Shown: piece by piece, positions 27,295 to 35,356 of the stretch
Layout: each line of letters opens with the position of its first letter
Position numbering within the stretch: position 1 is the stretch's first letter
Assembly: GCF_001956045.1 (NCBI RefSeq)
Contig: NZ_MRTH01000034.1
Location: forward strand, 28,468-92,467
From: Paenibacillus sp. FSL H7-0331
Lineage (GTDB): Bacteria > Bacillota > Bacilli > Paenibacillales > NBRC-103111
Direction: 5' to 3'
DNA: 64,000 bases
The notes under the pieces: model-generated
The model's input: the letters and a program-made list of their open reading frames with translations, nothing else
The model's database searches: none
What the model was told of the DNA's origin: nothing
Program-made: the position numbers and the translations under genes

Positions 27295-27361
27295 TTGTAT
27301 AATAAGAAATTATATATTTCAATAGTCAATTTATTGATGTTGTGAATCAAAGATTATACAA
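27295..27361. promoter_or_regulatory. Divergent promoter region with separated inverted repeat
   Basis: The A/T-rich space between the dehydratase and iclR genes contains TTGTATAAT (27295-27303) and its exact inverse ATTATACAA (27353-27361), each preceded by AGA or followed by TG. Both half-sites could serve as IclR operators, and both hold -10-like sequence for one strand. Assignment is by position only. Confidence 0.4.
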
Positions 27362-28191
27362 TGAATTCAAATGAAAGGGTGGTTGTATTGAAGCAGGAGC
27401 AAACCGCAGCAGCGTTAACGCAAAGCGTCACAAGGGCTTTGGCGATTTTATCGTGTTTTTCCGATGAACAGCCGGAGCTGCGGGTAATCGATTTTGCCAA
27501 AAAGCTGAATCTGACGCAAAGTAACGTTTCCAGACTGCTGACAACGATGGTATCGCTCGGGTATACGGAGAAGGATGAACTTACAGGCTTTTACCGCTTG
27601 GGAACATCGATTATTTCGCTTGGTGGGATCGCTTTGAATCATTATGAAATCCGCAAGCAGGCGCTACCCGAGCTTCATGACTTGGAGACTCGGCTTGGGC
27701 TGGGAGCTAACCTGGCAATATTGAACGGGCCTCATATGTTTTATCTGGCTCATGTGGACAGCCACAAGTCGCCTCGCATGTACACGCTGATCGGACGGAA
27801 AAACCCGCTGCATTGCACAGGCATTGGCAAGGTTCTGCTCGCTTTTCTGGATAAGGAAGAGGCGGAGTCATTATTGAAAGAGGAAGGGATGACTGCCTAT
27901 ACCGATAAAACGATCACGGAATTTTCAGCGCTGGAGTCGCAGTTGGAATCAACCCGAAAGAAAGGTTATGCGATAGAGAATGAAGAGCTGGCGCTGGGCA
28001 GAGCTTGCATCGCCGCGCCGGTCAGAGGCCGCAGCGGCAAGGTAATAGGCGGAATCAGCTTATCCGGGCCGTTATCCGAAATCAATCTCTCCAGACGGGA
28101 GGCTGAGCTGTCGGCCATTCTGATCGAGGCCACAGATAAAATTTCCATGAAGATGGGATATATTACAGCTAATTATTATACAGGTATTTGA
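27361..28191 (+). CDS. IclR-family transcriptional regulator
   Basis: A 276-residue regulator with an N-terminal winged helix (LNLTQSNVSRLLTTMVSLGY, about residues 50-69) and a C-terminal effector-binding IclR domain (GRACIAAPVRGRSGKV). IclR proteins control acid-sugar and aromatic catabolism and are often divergent to their targets, as here. The start may be ATG 27361 or TTG 27388; the latter is better placed behind AAAGGGTGG, but both are possible. It probably represses or activates the divergent dehydratase-aldolase operon. Confidence 0.9.
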   Translation: MNSNERVVVLKQEQTAAALTQSVTRALAILSCFSDEQPELRVIDFAKKLNLTQSNVSRLLTTMVSLGYTEKDELTGFYRLGTSIISLGGIALNHYEIRKQALPELHDLETRLGLGANLAILNGPHMFYLAHVDSHKSPRMYTLIGRKNPLHCTGIGKVLLAFLDKEEAESLLKEEGMTAYTDKTITEFSALESQLESTRKKGYAIENEELALGRACIAAPVRGRSGKVIGGISLSGPLSEINLSRREAELSAILIEATDKISMKMGYITANYYTGI

Positions 28192-28231
28192 GTTGGAATG
28201 GAGTTGCCTCACTCATAACGATGTATACGAC

Positions 28232-28264
28232 AAAGGAACTGCGAATTTGCGCAGTTCCTTTTTA
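28232..28264 (+). terminator. Terminator after the IclR gene
   Basis: AAAGGAACTGCG pairs perfectly with CGCAGTTCCTTT around AATTTG, followed by TTTT. Confidence 0.85.
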
Positions 28265-28387
28265 TTCGCTGTTAAGCTGCAGTCGACGCCACTTAACAAC
28301 TCTGGATCGGCTCGTAACCCAAACCTTCCTCGTTCATCTCCTTCTTAGTTTTTACATCCTGTGAGCCGACATAAAAGAAAAACAGCG

Positions 28388-28762
28388 GGCATAACCAAAA
28401 CAGGCACCTGGACTTCAAGCGCAAGCATAGCGGGATACAAGGGCACTGACTTCTTGTTTTCAAACGGGGGGTTCCGCGAATACGATCAAATACACGCCTA
28501 CGATCCCGACCAGCGGAAGCTATGATGTTATGTCTGGTATGAGTCTCACCCGAACCGCTCGAATGCCGTTCCTCTTGAGATTGGTTACAATGGCGGCTCC
28601 AGCACGGATACGAGCAAAACACTGAATGACAAAGTTAACGGCACAAAATGGGTGCTCGTGGGTACGTATAACTTCAATGCAGGCACAGGCAATTATTTGA
28701 AAATAGTAGGTGCCGCCAGCGACTACACGACAGCGGACTCGGCCATGTTCGTTCCGCATTGA
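28388..28762 (+). pseudogene. Golvesin C-terminal-like domain remnant with two single-base frameshifts
   Basis: Read with two corrections, about 124 codons encode a golvesin C-terminal-like domain of secreted polysaccharide-degrading proteins: TKTGTWTSSASIAGYKGTDF, then TIKYTPTIPTSGSYDV, then VWYESHPNRSNAVPLEIGYN and VLVGTYNFNAGTGNYLKIVG. The first shift is an extra G in a run of six near 28466-28471. The second is a missing T before ATGTCTGG near 28525. The N-terminal catalytic part is absent and nothing upstream matches. The rest of the gap 28192-28986 holds the terminators and the operator described separately. Confidence 0.75.
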
Positions 28763-28792
28763 TAAACCGAATAGCTCAATTCTCATTATCAA

Positions 28793-28834
28793 CAACTATT
28801 CTCCGTGAAGTTATTACGCGGGAGTAGTCTTTTT
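28793..28834 (+). terminator. Terminator after the golvesin-like remnant
   Basis: ACTATTCTCCG pairs with GCGGGAGTAGT using G-T pairs, followed by CTTTTT. It fits the former 3' end of the decayed gene. Confidence 0.55.
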
Positions 28835-28863
28835 GCTGAAATGATTTCCGTTCACCAGACAAT

Positions 28864-28922
28864 AAATATTGAAACAACTTCAATAAATATTGAACTTTTT
28901 GCGATTTTGTTTAAGGTATACT
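28864..28922 (+). promoter_or_regulatory. Twin AAATATTG sites, 21 bp apart, and -10 box before the SDR-dehydratase operon
   Basis: AAATATTGAA begins at 28864 and again at 28885, exactly 21 bases apart. Each lies in CAATAAATATTGAA, whose TTCAAT/ATTGAA ends are complementary in the second copy. The -10 box TATACT starts at 28917, 32 bases after the second copy, and no good -35 box is present. The promoter at 31038 has the same geometry. Two-turn direct repeats reaching the -35 region suit an AraC-type activator. Confidence 0.65.
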
Positions 28923-28986
28923 GAAGCCATTCCAGGCAGGAGCATGATTAAGGGAGACAGCTCCCGCATACCAATGAGGCGATTAT

Positions 28987-29814
28987 ATGCGATTGCAAGG
29001 GAAAACAGCGGTAATTACTGGCGGGGCCAAAGGAATTGGAAAAGGGATTGCTATGCGGTTCGCCGAAGAGGGGGCCGAAGTACTGATCGTGGATCTCGAT
29101 AAATCGAACGGCTTGGAAACTGTTCGGGAAATTGGGCGAAATGACGGCAGCGCGAGCTTTACGGAGCTTGATGTATGCAATGAAGTCCAAATCGCCAGCT
29201 GGCTGGGGTCAATAAGCAGGCTCGATATCCTCGTCAATAACGTAGGCTGGACGGGGAAAAGAACGCCAGTCGATCAGATGGAGCTGGACGATTGGCGACG
29301 TGTGATGGATATTAATCTGACATCGCTGTTCCTGATGTGCAAGCACGCAGTGCCGCTGCTGAAGCAGTCGAGCCCGGCGAGTATTGTGAATCTGTCGTCC
29401 GTCAACGCGTATACGATGGTTCCAGCGTTGGCGGCTTACAGTGCGTCCAAAGGTGCGGTTCTGGCCATCACCAAGCAGCTTGCCGTTGAGCTGGCTCCGG
29501 TGGGAATCCGCGTTAACAGCGTATCTCCGAGCATCACTTTCAAGGAGGGCGTGGAGAAGCCGCTTGCCTCAACATCGGAAATATCGCTCGATTGCTACCC
29601 GCTGGGGCGGTTCAGCACGGCGCGGGACGTAGCCAACGCGGTATTATTCCTGGCCTCAGGTGAAGCTGCCTTTATTACAGGGCAGGATTTACTGATCGAT
29701 GGAGGCATGACAGCCCAGTCCGTATCGGCTGTTCTCAGGGACGACTTACGCGCAGGCTGGAAATCAGGAACGTACAAGCTACTACCGAATTCGGACACTT
29801 ATGGAGGCAGTTAA
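28987..29814 (+). CDS. SDR-family NAD(P)-dependent oxidoreductase
   Basis: A 275-residue classical short-chain dehydrogenase. The cofactor motif is TGGAKGIGKG near residue 11, NNVGW follows, the catalytic Ser lies in NLSSVNAYT and the YxxxK motif is YSASK. The C-terminal GQDLLIDGG is typical. Its TAA shares a base with the ATG of the next dehydratase gene (TAATG), so both are translated from one message. A sugar or sugar-lactone dehydrogenase role is inferred from that pairing. Confidence 0.9.
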   Translation: MRLQGKTAVITGGAKGIGKGIAMRFAEEGAEVLIVDLDKSNGLETVREIGRNDGSASFTELDVCNEVQIASWLGSISRLDILVNNVGWTGKRTPVDQMELDDWRRVMDINLTSLFLMCKHAVPLLKQSSPASIVNLSSVNAYTMVPALAAYSASKGAVLAITKQLAVELAPVGIRVNSVSPSITFKEGVEKPLASTSEISLDCYPLGRFSTARDVANAVLFLASGEAAFITGQDLLIDGGMTAQSVSAVLRDDLRAGWKSGTYKLLPNSDTYGGS

Positions 29815-30998
29815 TGAAAATTACGAAGGTTGAAGTCTTTGTCGTCAAAATCCCGTCGATTCCAACCGCATCGCCGAATACGAAGCGCTACATCACGGAT
29901 GATTATTTCATTAATGAAGGAAGACGCTCCTGCATTTACTCGGATAAACTGGAAACGATCTTCGTCAAGGTATGTACCGACGAAGGCATTGAAGGCTGGG
30001 GCGAGCTGCTAGCTCCGACCAACCCGGAGGTTGCTGCGGCAGTTATTAAAGGTCATCTGGCTCCGCTTGTAATCGGTGAAAACCCGATGGAAACTCAATT
30101 TCTGTGGGATAAAATGCTCGATACGCTCCGCGAGCGCGGTTACACCGGTGGCTACCTGGTTGACGCGATGGCCGGGCTTGATGTTGCCTTCTGGGATATT
30201 AAGGGCAAGGCGTTCAATCTGCCGGTTTATATGCTGCTGGGCGGACAATACCGTGACCAGCTGCGCTGCTACTGCTCCAGTGTGCCAGGCAGGACGCTGG
30301 AGGAACGGCTGGAGAGTGTGGACCGAATCGTCGAGCAGGGCTATGATGCGATCAAGATTCATACGTTCGGTAAAGGAAAAACAGCTGATCGGGATATGCT
30401 GAGCGCGATCCGTAAGCGATATACTGCTGACAAGCTTGATCTGATGCTGGACGGGCACGGCAAATATACCCATTCGGAGGCGTTCTCTCTGGGGCGGGCG
30501 CTTGGCGATCTGGACCTGCTGTTTTTTGAGACACCGCTCACCTTTGAGGATATACAGGGTCACCGCAAGCTGGCTGATGCAATCGATACGGCTGTCGCTG
30601 TCGGCGAGCCGCTGCGCACGATCTATACGTTCCGCGATTGGATAACCGCAGGGGCGCTTGAGGTTGCACAGCCGGATCTGGGCCGCAACGGGATCACGGA
30701 AATGATGCGTATCGCGCATTTGGCGGAGGCCCACCATCTGGCCTTTGCACCGCATTTGAGCGTGCATCAGGCTGTTGGCGTTGCCGCAACAGTCCATATT
30801 TCGGCGGCGATCTCGAACTTTCTTATTTTCGAATATCAGCCGAACGCACTCAAAGCTTCCGAGCAGTATTCCACGGCATCCTTCACAATGAACAAAGGAA
30901 CCATCCAGGTTCCGACGGACCCTGGCCTCGGCGTTACGATTGACGAGCTGGAGCTGCGCAAATTTGTTACGGACTATGCGGTCATCCAGGCAGTCTAA
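29814..30998 (+). CDS. Enolase-superfamily sugar-acid dehydratase, second paralogue
   Basis: A 394-residue mandelate racemase/MLE-family enzyme, clearly related to the gene at 26090. Lys181-x-His183, Asp213, Glu239, Glu265, Asp288 and His314 supply the expected metal and acid-base positions; LDGHGKYT replaces VDAHWQYS of the paralogue. GGAGG lies ten bases before the ATG. With the upstream SDR it would convert a sugar to an acid and then dehydrate it, as in fuconate- or galactonate-type pathways, but the sugar is not identifiable from sequence. Confidence 0.88.
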   Translation: MKITKVEVFVVKIPSIPTASPNTKRYITDDYFINEGRRSCIYSDKLETIFVKVCTDEGIEGWGELLAPTNPEVAAAVIKGHLAPLVIGENPMETQFLWDKMLDTLRERGYTGGYLVDAMAGLDVAFWDIKGKAFNLPVYMLLGGQYRDQLRCYCSSVPGRTLEERLESVDRIVEQGYDAIKIHTFGKGKTADRDMLSAIRKRYTADKLDLMLDGHGKYTHSEAFSLGRALGDLDLLFFETPLTFEDIQGHRKLADAIDTAVAVGEPLRTIYTFRDWITAGALEVAQPDLGRNGITEMMRIAHLAEAHHLAFAPHLSVHQAVGVAATVHISAAISNFLIFEYQPNALKASEQYSTASFTMNKGTIQVPTDPGLGVTIDELELRKFVTDYAVIQAV

Positions 30999-31037
30999 TA
31001 GCGGTAAACGATATTACGTTACAATTTCAACTTCTAG

Positions 31038-31096
31038 AAATATTGGAGTAATTGGTTAAAATATTGGAGGTTGCCGGAGCCATTACCGTTTATGAT
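31038..31096 (+). promoter_or_regulatory. Twin AAATATTG sites, 21 bp apart, and -10 box before the second ABC transporter
   Basis: AAATATTGGAG starts at 31038 and 31059, again 21 bases apart. The -10-like TATGAT starts at 31091, 32 bases after the second copy, just as in the SDR promoter. The likely binder is the AraC-type regulator at 37096 in the same gene cluster. Confidence 0.65.
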
Positions 31097-31134
31097 AAGA
31101 ACATCAAGAAAATATAGATGCATAGGTGATGACA

Positions 31135-32091
31135 ATGAACTCAACTGCTGCGGCTTCCGCAAGCAACAAGACCCATGTCCGTACTAAATGGCAAAGCAGC
31201 TGGAAACGTATCATGCGATTCAAAATTTTATATTTGCTGCTGCTGCCGGAGCTGATCTATTTTGTCATCTTCAAGTATGTTCCGATGTTTGGCATTATAA
31301 TCGCCTTCAAAAACTACAATATCGGGCTTGGCTTTTGGGACAGCCCGTGGGTAGGCCTGAACAACTTTCGAAATTTTATTAGTGGCGTTTACTTTTGGGA
31401 TATTATGAGCAATACAATCGCGATTTCCATTTACAAATTGCTGTTCGGATTTATTGCACCGATTGTATTGGCACTTCTGATTAATGAGGTGACGGTCGGG
31501 TGGTTCAAGAAAACGGTGCAAACCGTGACGTACCTGCCGCATTTTATCTCATGGGTTATCGCTTATGGATTGATGGTGGCGCTCTTGTCTCCGGGGGACG
31601 GCTTTGTGAATCTGATTATGAAGCAGTACGGACTGCAGCCTATCTCTTTTCTCACCGAGTCTTCATGGATTCGCTCACTGATCATTGGCTCCGATATTTG
31701 GAAGGAAGTTGGTTGGGGCGCGATTCTGTATTTGGCGGCATTGGCGGGTATTGATCCCAGTCTGTATGAAGCGGCTCGTATAGATGGAGCTTCGAAATGG
31801 AGACAGCTGTGGCATATAACGCTGCCGGGTATCCGCAATGTAATCATTATTTTGTTGATTATTCGGTTGAGCAGTATTCTCGATGCGGGCTTCGATCAAA
31901 TTTTTATGATGTCGAACACGTTTAATGCCGACAAATCAGACATTATCGACACATGGGTGTACAGACAGGGAATTGAACAAATGCAGATTAGTCTGGCGAC
32001 AGCTGTCGGGGTGTTCAAATCGGTCATTGCCTTTATTCTGGTCGTTGGAGCCAACAAGCTGGCTAAAAAATTCGATGGACAAATATGGTGA
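31135..32091 (+). CDS. Sugar ABC transporter permease, LplB type
   Basis: Membrane subunit of the second importer, 318 residues with about six membrane segments. The branch signature FKYVPMFGIIIAFKNYN follows the first segment and the EAA loop is YEAARIDGASKWRQ near residue 220. Starts at 31129 and 31135 are both ATG; 31135 is better spaced from AGGTG. It is separated from its partner permease by an unusual array of palindromic repeats. A solute-binding protein gene follows after the second permease, the reverse of the order in region 1. Confidence 0.9.
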   Translation: MNSTAAASASNKTHVRTKWQSSWKRIMRFKILYLLLLPELIYFVIFKYVPMFGIIIAFKNYNIGLGFWDSPWVGLNNFRNFISGVYFWDIMSNTIAISIYKLLFGFIAPIVLALLINEVTVGWFKKTVQTVTYLPHFISWVIAYGLMVALLSPGDGFVNLIMKQYGLQPISFLTESSWIRSLIIGSDIWKEVGWGAILYLAALAGIDPSLYEAARIDGASKWRQLWHITLPGIRNVIIILLIIRLSSILDAGFDQIFMMSNTFNADKSDIIDTWVYRQGIEQMQISLATAVGVFKSVIAFILVVGANKLAKKFDGQIW

Positions 32092-32110
32092 AAAATAGAT
32101 TTGTGAAGCC

Positions 32111-32249
32111 AACGTTCCTTGGAACGCTTGAAGAAGTTGCTTAGCAAGAAAGCGTTCCAAGGATCGCTCGATGATTATGCTTACGAAGAAAGCGTTCTAA
32201 GGAACGCTTAGAGATTATGCTTACGTAGTAAGCGTTCTATAGAACGCTT
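32111..32249. repeat. Four 40-bp tandem repeats with palindromic cores between permease genes
   Basis: Cores centred at 32119.5, 32159.5, 32199.5 and 32239.5 are exactly 40 bases apart. The last is a perfect 20-bp palindrome, AAGCGTTCTATAGAACGCTT; the others are near-perfect. The linkers carry a second smaller palindrome, best in GCTTACGTAGTAAGC at 32219-32233. In RNA each unit could form one or two hairpins. The array ends at the ribosome binding site of the next permease, so it may affect mRNA stability, attenuation or the ratio of the two permeases. No coding frame spans it. Confidence 0.85.
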
Positions 32250-32264
32250 TAAGGAGGCTCGCCA

Positions 32265-33134
32265 ATGACTAAATTGACTTTATCTGAAAAAGTGGGCCGC
32301 ACTGCCATTTACTCGATTTTGACCGTGATTGCGCTTTTGACGCTGTTTCCCTTTCTGTATGTCGTGGTGATCTCGATTACACCTGAGTCCGAGGTTATCC
32401 GTCGGGGGCTTGTGCTCATTCCCGAGAGTGTTACGTTTAACGCGTATAAAACGGTTTTTGGCAGCGGTTCAGGCATTTTGCCCGCCTATCAGATTACGCT
32501 GTTTCGTACCATAGTCGGTACGGCGCTGAACCTATTGTTTACACTACTGGGCGCTTATGTGCTTTCGAAGAAAGCGCTGCCCGGTCGAAGCGGCTTGCTG
32601 CTGTTCGTCATTTTCACGATGCTGTTCAGCGGCGGTTTGATTCCTACTTACATTGTCGTCCGTTCTCTGGAGCTGACGAATACGGTGTGGGCCTTAATTG
32701 TTCCTGGTCTGATCAGTGTGTTCAATCTGGTTGTCGTCAAAGGGTTTTTCGAGCAGCTTCCCGTTGAACTCGAGGAATCGGCCAAGGTCGATGGGGCCGG
32801 GGAACTGAAGGTGCTGTTTACGATCATACTGCCTTTGTCCCTGCCATCGATTGCGACGATAGGACTGTTTTATGCGGTCGGCCATTGGAACAGCTACTTT
32901 GACGCCGTTATTTATTTAAATAAAGCAAACCTGATGCCTTTGCAGGTGATTCTGCGGAACATTCTCCTCAGCTCGCAAAATCAAAATATGGAACAGGTCA
33001 ACGATGCAACCGTCAGCTCGCTGGCGATTCAAATGGCGTCAGTAATCGTATCGACGGTGCCGATCCTGTGTGTGTATCCGTTTATTCAAAATCATTTTGC
33101 CAAGGGTGTGATGATTGGGGCGGTTAAAGGGTGA
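32265..33134 (+). CDS. Sugar ABC transporter permease, YtcP type
   Basis: Second membrane subunit, 289 residues, about six membrane segments. The EAA loop reads LEESAKVDGAGELK near residue 170 and the end, FAKGVMIGAVKG, is typical of the branch. AAGGAGG at 32250-32256 overlaps the end of the tandem repeat array, so folding of the array could affect initiation. Works with the LplB-type protein encoded upstream. Confidence 0.92.
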   Translation: MTKLTLSEKVGRTAIYSILTVIALLTLFPFLYVVVISITPESEVIRRGLVLIPESVTFNAYKTVFGSGSGILPAYQITLFRTIVGTALNLLFTLLGAYVLSKKALPGRSGLLLFVIFTMLFSGGLIPTYIVVRSLELTNTVWALIVPGLISVFNLVVVKGFFEQLPVELEESAKVDGAGELKVLFTIILPLSLPSIATIGLFYAVGHWNSYFDAVIYLNKANLMPLQVILRNILLSSQNQNMEQVNDATVSSLAIQMASVIVSTVPILCVYPFIQNHFAKGVMIGAVKG

Positions 33135-33527
33135 GAGTTTGATTGGCGGTGGCTCTTGGAAGGGGGGCGCTGCGTGGCCGAAGTGTTCCTGCGATTGCTG
33201 TTGTTCCCCGATTTCTTCTATTATATAAGAGCGTTATCGGTTGAAATCCGGGAACAAAGGCACCGCTCCGCTATCTCCAGAACACCACGGCCACTCCGCT
33301 CCGTGCATGCGCGCAATGCCTTAAACCATACTCTAACCCTTTAGCTAGGGTTAGAGGGAGAAGAAGGGCGAAGGGCAAGGGCGAAGGGCAAAAGCGAAGA
33401 ACCAAAGAGTAAGAACAAAGAGGCAGAGATAAGAGCAAGAGTGAAAAACAATAAATATGGTATCATCCGGCTTGCCGGTTTAATAAAAAACAGGAATAAT
33501 AAGGATGAACATAAAGGAGAGGTCAAA
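33135..33527. other. Gene-free leader with hairpin and purine-only tract
   Basis: No gene is supported here. CTCTAACCC (33331-33339) and GGGTTAGAG (33348-33356) form a perfect 9-bp stem. It is followed by about 100 bases that are almost wholly purine, with repeats of GGGCRA/GAAGGGC (33356-33455). A small CCGGCTTGCCGG palindrome lies just after. The stretch sits before the solute-binding protein gene and may separate its expression from the permeases. Confidence 0.6.
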
Positions 33528-35150
33528 ATGAAAAAGAAAAACAAAATCGGCACAACCGTTTCGTTAATGCTAGCCTCTGCGATGATACTGTCGGCATGTG
33601 GAGGCAACACTCCGGCTGCCACGGGTACCAGCACACCTGCGGCACCGTCTGGGGACAAGGGTGGGGCTACTAATTTTGATAAGAAAATGACGATTACGAT
33701 GTATAATGCAGGCGGATTTTCACCAAACAACCAGCCGCCAACCAATCGTGAGGATGATCCACTTCGCCTAATGCTGGAGAAAGCCGTCAATATCGATCTG
33801 CAGATGACCGTGCCTCCGGCCGACCAGATCAAACCGAAGCTGAACACGATGGTGGCGTCGGGCGACATTCCCGATTTGATTTTTATGACAGACCGTTTGA
33901 CAGCTGTTCAATACTATGATCAAGGGATCGTCGCCGACCTGGATGATATCATCAAAGGCTATCCAGAGCTTTATAACCGTTTTGACAAGGATTCATGGAA
34001 CTCCATGCTCTATAAAGGTAAAACGATCGGAACGCCCGGTTACGAATTGGTTAATGGCATTAATGGATGGTGGATTCGCAACGATTGGTTAAAAAAGCTG
34101 AACCTGCAGGTTCCAACAACACCCGATGAGCTGCTGACGGTAATGAAAGCCTTTACAGAACAAGATCCGGACGGCAATGGCAAGAACGATACGTACGGAT
34201 TTGCATCGGGGATTCTCAAGGACGGGAATTTCAACAATCCGGGAAATAGCGGATACGGATGGGATGCCATCATGATGATGTTCGGCGTGGTGCCCAATAT
34301 GGTTGACAGCATCGACGGTAAAATCACATTCGACAACACTGATCCCCGAATGAAGGAAGCTTTGACGTTTATGAATAAAGTGGTGATCTCCAATGTGGTA
34401 GATCCGGATTGGGTAACGACGAACGACGGTACCGCTCTGGAAAAGAAAATGCAGACCGGCAAGTACGGTATCGTGTACAGAGACTGGAGAGCGATGGAAC
34501 TTTCTGGCCAGCAAAAGATGAAGGACGTATCTGGGGAAGTTCCCGACTGGATTACTATTGCTCCGCCAAAGGGACCTCATGGTGATCAATGGGCCGGGTT
34601 TGCCCAGTTCCAGAGTAATTCATGGACCATTTCCAAAAAAGCGGCTAAGGACCCGGAAAAGCTCAAGCGCATTATGTCCCTGCTGCAGTACTGGTATACA
34701 GATAAAGAGGCTCAACCGTACTTCTCATATGGACAAAAAGGCATCATGTGGGATATGGTGGACGGCAAACCGGTACGCCTGAAGGACAATATGGCCAATA
34801 AGGATATGGTGCAAAAATGGCAGTGGCAAAGCAACTACTTCCTGCCCCGCCGAGGCAACGATGCTGTTTACTTCAATTTCACCTATGATAAAACGGACAG
34901 CTTCCATCAGACGAATCTGAAATATATTAAACCGAATAAAATAAATCCGTTCGTCCTGATCGATGCCAACGACACACAATATAATGACCGCATTAAATAT
35001 GTAAACGAAACGCTGCTTAAATTTATTCTCGGCAAAGAACCGCTCGCGAATTGGGATACTTACGTCAGTACGCTGGATGCCAAATTCAACTATAAAAAAT
35101 ACAAGGAAGATGTGTTGAAGCAGTTAAGCGACGCTGGTATCAAGCCGTAA
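33528..35150 (+). CDS. Extracellular solute-binding lipoprotein of the second ABC transporter
   Basis: A 540-residue LipO-type binding protein. The signal peptide ends in ILSACGG with Cys24 as lipid-modified residue. DPDGNGKNDTYG near residue 215 is the same EF-hand-like loop as in the region 1 binding protein. ATG 33528 follows AAAGGAGAGG; the frame upstream is a purine-rich leader and not coding. The ligand is unknown but should be the acid sugar or oligosaccharide handled by the adjacent dehydratase genes. Confidence 0.92.
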   Translation: MKKKNKIGTTVSLMLASAMILSACGGNTPAATGTSTPAAPSGDKGGATNFDKKMTITMYNAGGFSPNNQPPTNREDDPLRLMLEKAVNIDLQMTVPPADQIKPKLNTMVASGDIPDLIFMTDRLTAVQYYDQGIVADLDDIIKGYPELYNRFDKDSWNSMLYKGKTIGTPGYELVNGINGWWIRNDWLKKLNLQVPTTPDELLTVMKAFTEQDPDGNGKNDTYGFASGILKDGNFNNPGNSGYGWDAIMMMFGVVPNMVDSIDGKITFDNTDPRMKEALTFMNKVVISNVVDPDWVTTNDGTALEKKMQTGKYGIVYRDWRAMELSGQQKMKDVSGEVPDWITIAPPKGPHGDQWAGFAQFQSNSWTISKKAAKDPEKLKRIMSLLQYWYTDKEAQPYFSYGQKGIMWDMVDGKPVRLKDNMANKDMVQKWQWQSNYFLPRRGNDAVYFNFTYDKTDSFHQTNLKYIKPNKINPFVLIDANDTQYNDRIKYVNETLLKFILGKEPLANWDTYVSTLDAKFNYKKYKEDVLKQLSDAGIKP

Positions 35151-35210
35151 TTTGCTTACGCGCTCGATGTGTAGCTGATAGAGGTGCAGAAGGCTTTAAT
35201 TAAAGCGGGC

Positions 35211-35244
35211 AACCGCGGGGGAGCTTGCCGCTCCTCCGCGGTTT
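35211..35244 (+). terminator. Terminator after the second solute-binding protein gene
   Basis: AACCGCGGGGGAGC pairs with GCTCCTCCGCGGTT (one mismatch), followed by TTTTGCG. It isolates the transporter from the two-component genes that follow. Confidence 0.85.
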
Positions 35245-35356
35245 TGCGTCCATACAAGAAAAGCTGGCGAAAGCTTCTACGCTAATCTAATATAATAGAA
35301 GAGTGCCTACATGTTCAGCATGGCTGAACGAACCAAGAACAGGAGGGAGCCTCATC

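Noticed and set aside
33156..33344. A 62-codon frame after the second YtcP-type permease
   Set aside because: No ribosome site, Arg-rich composition and ends in the hairpin; probably noncoding.
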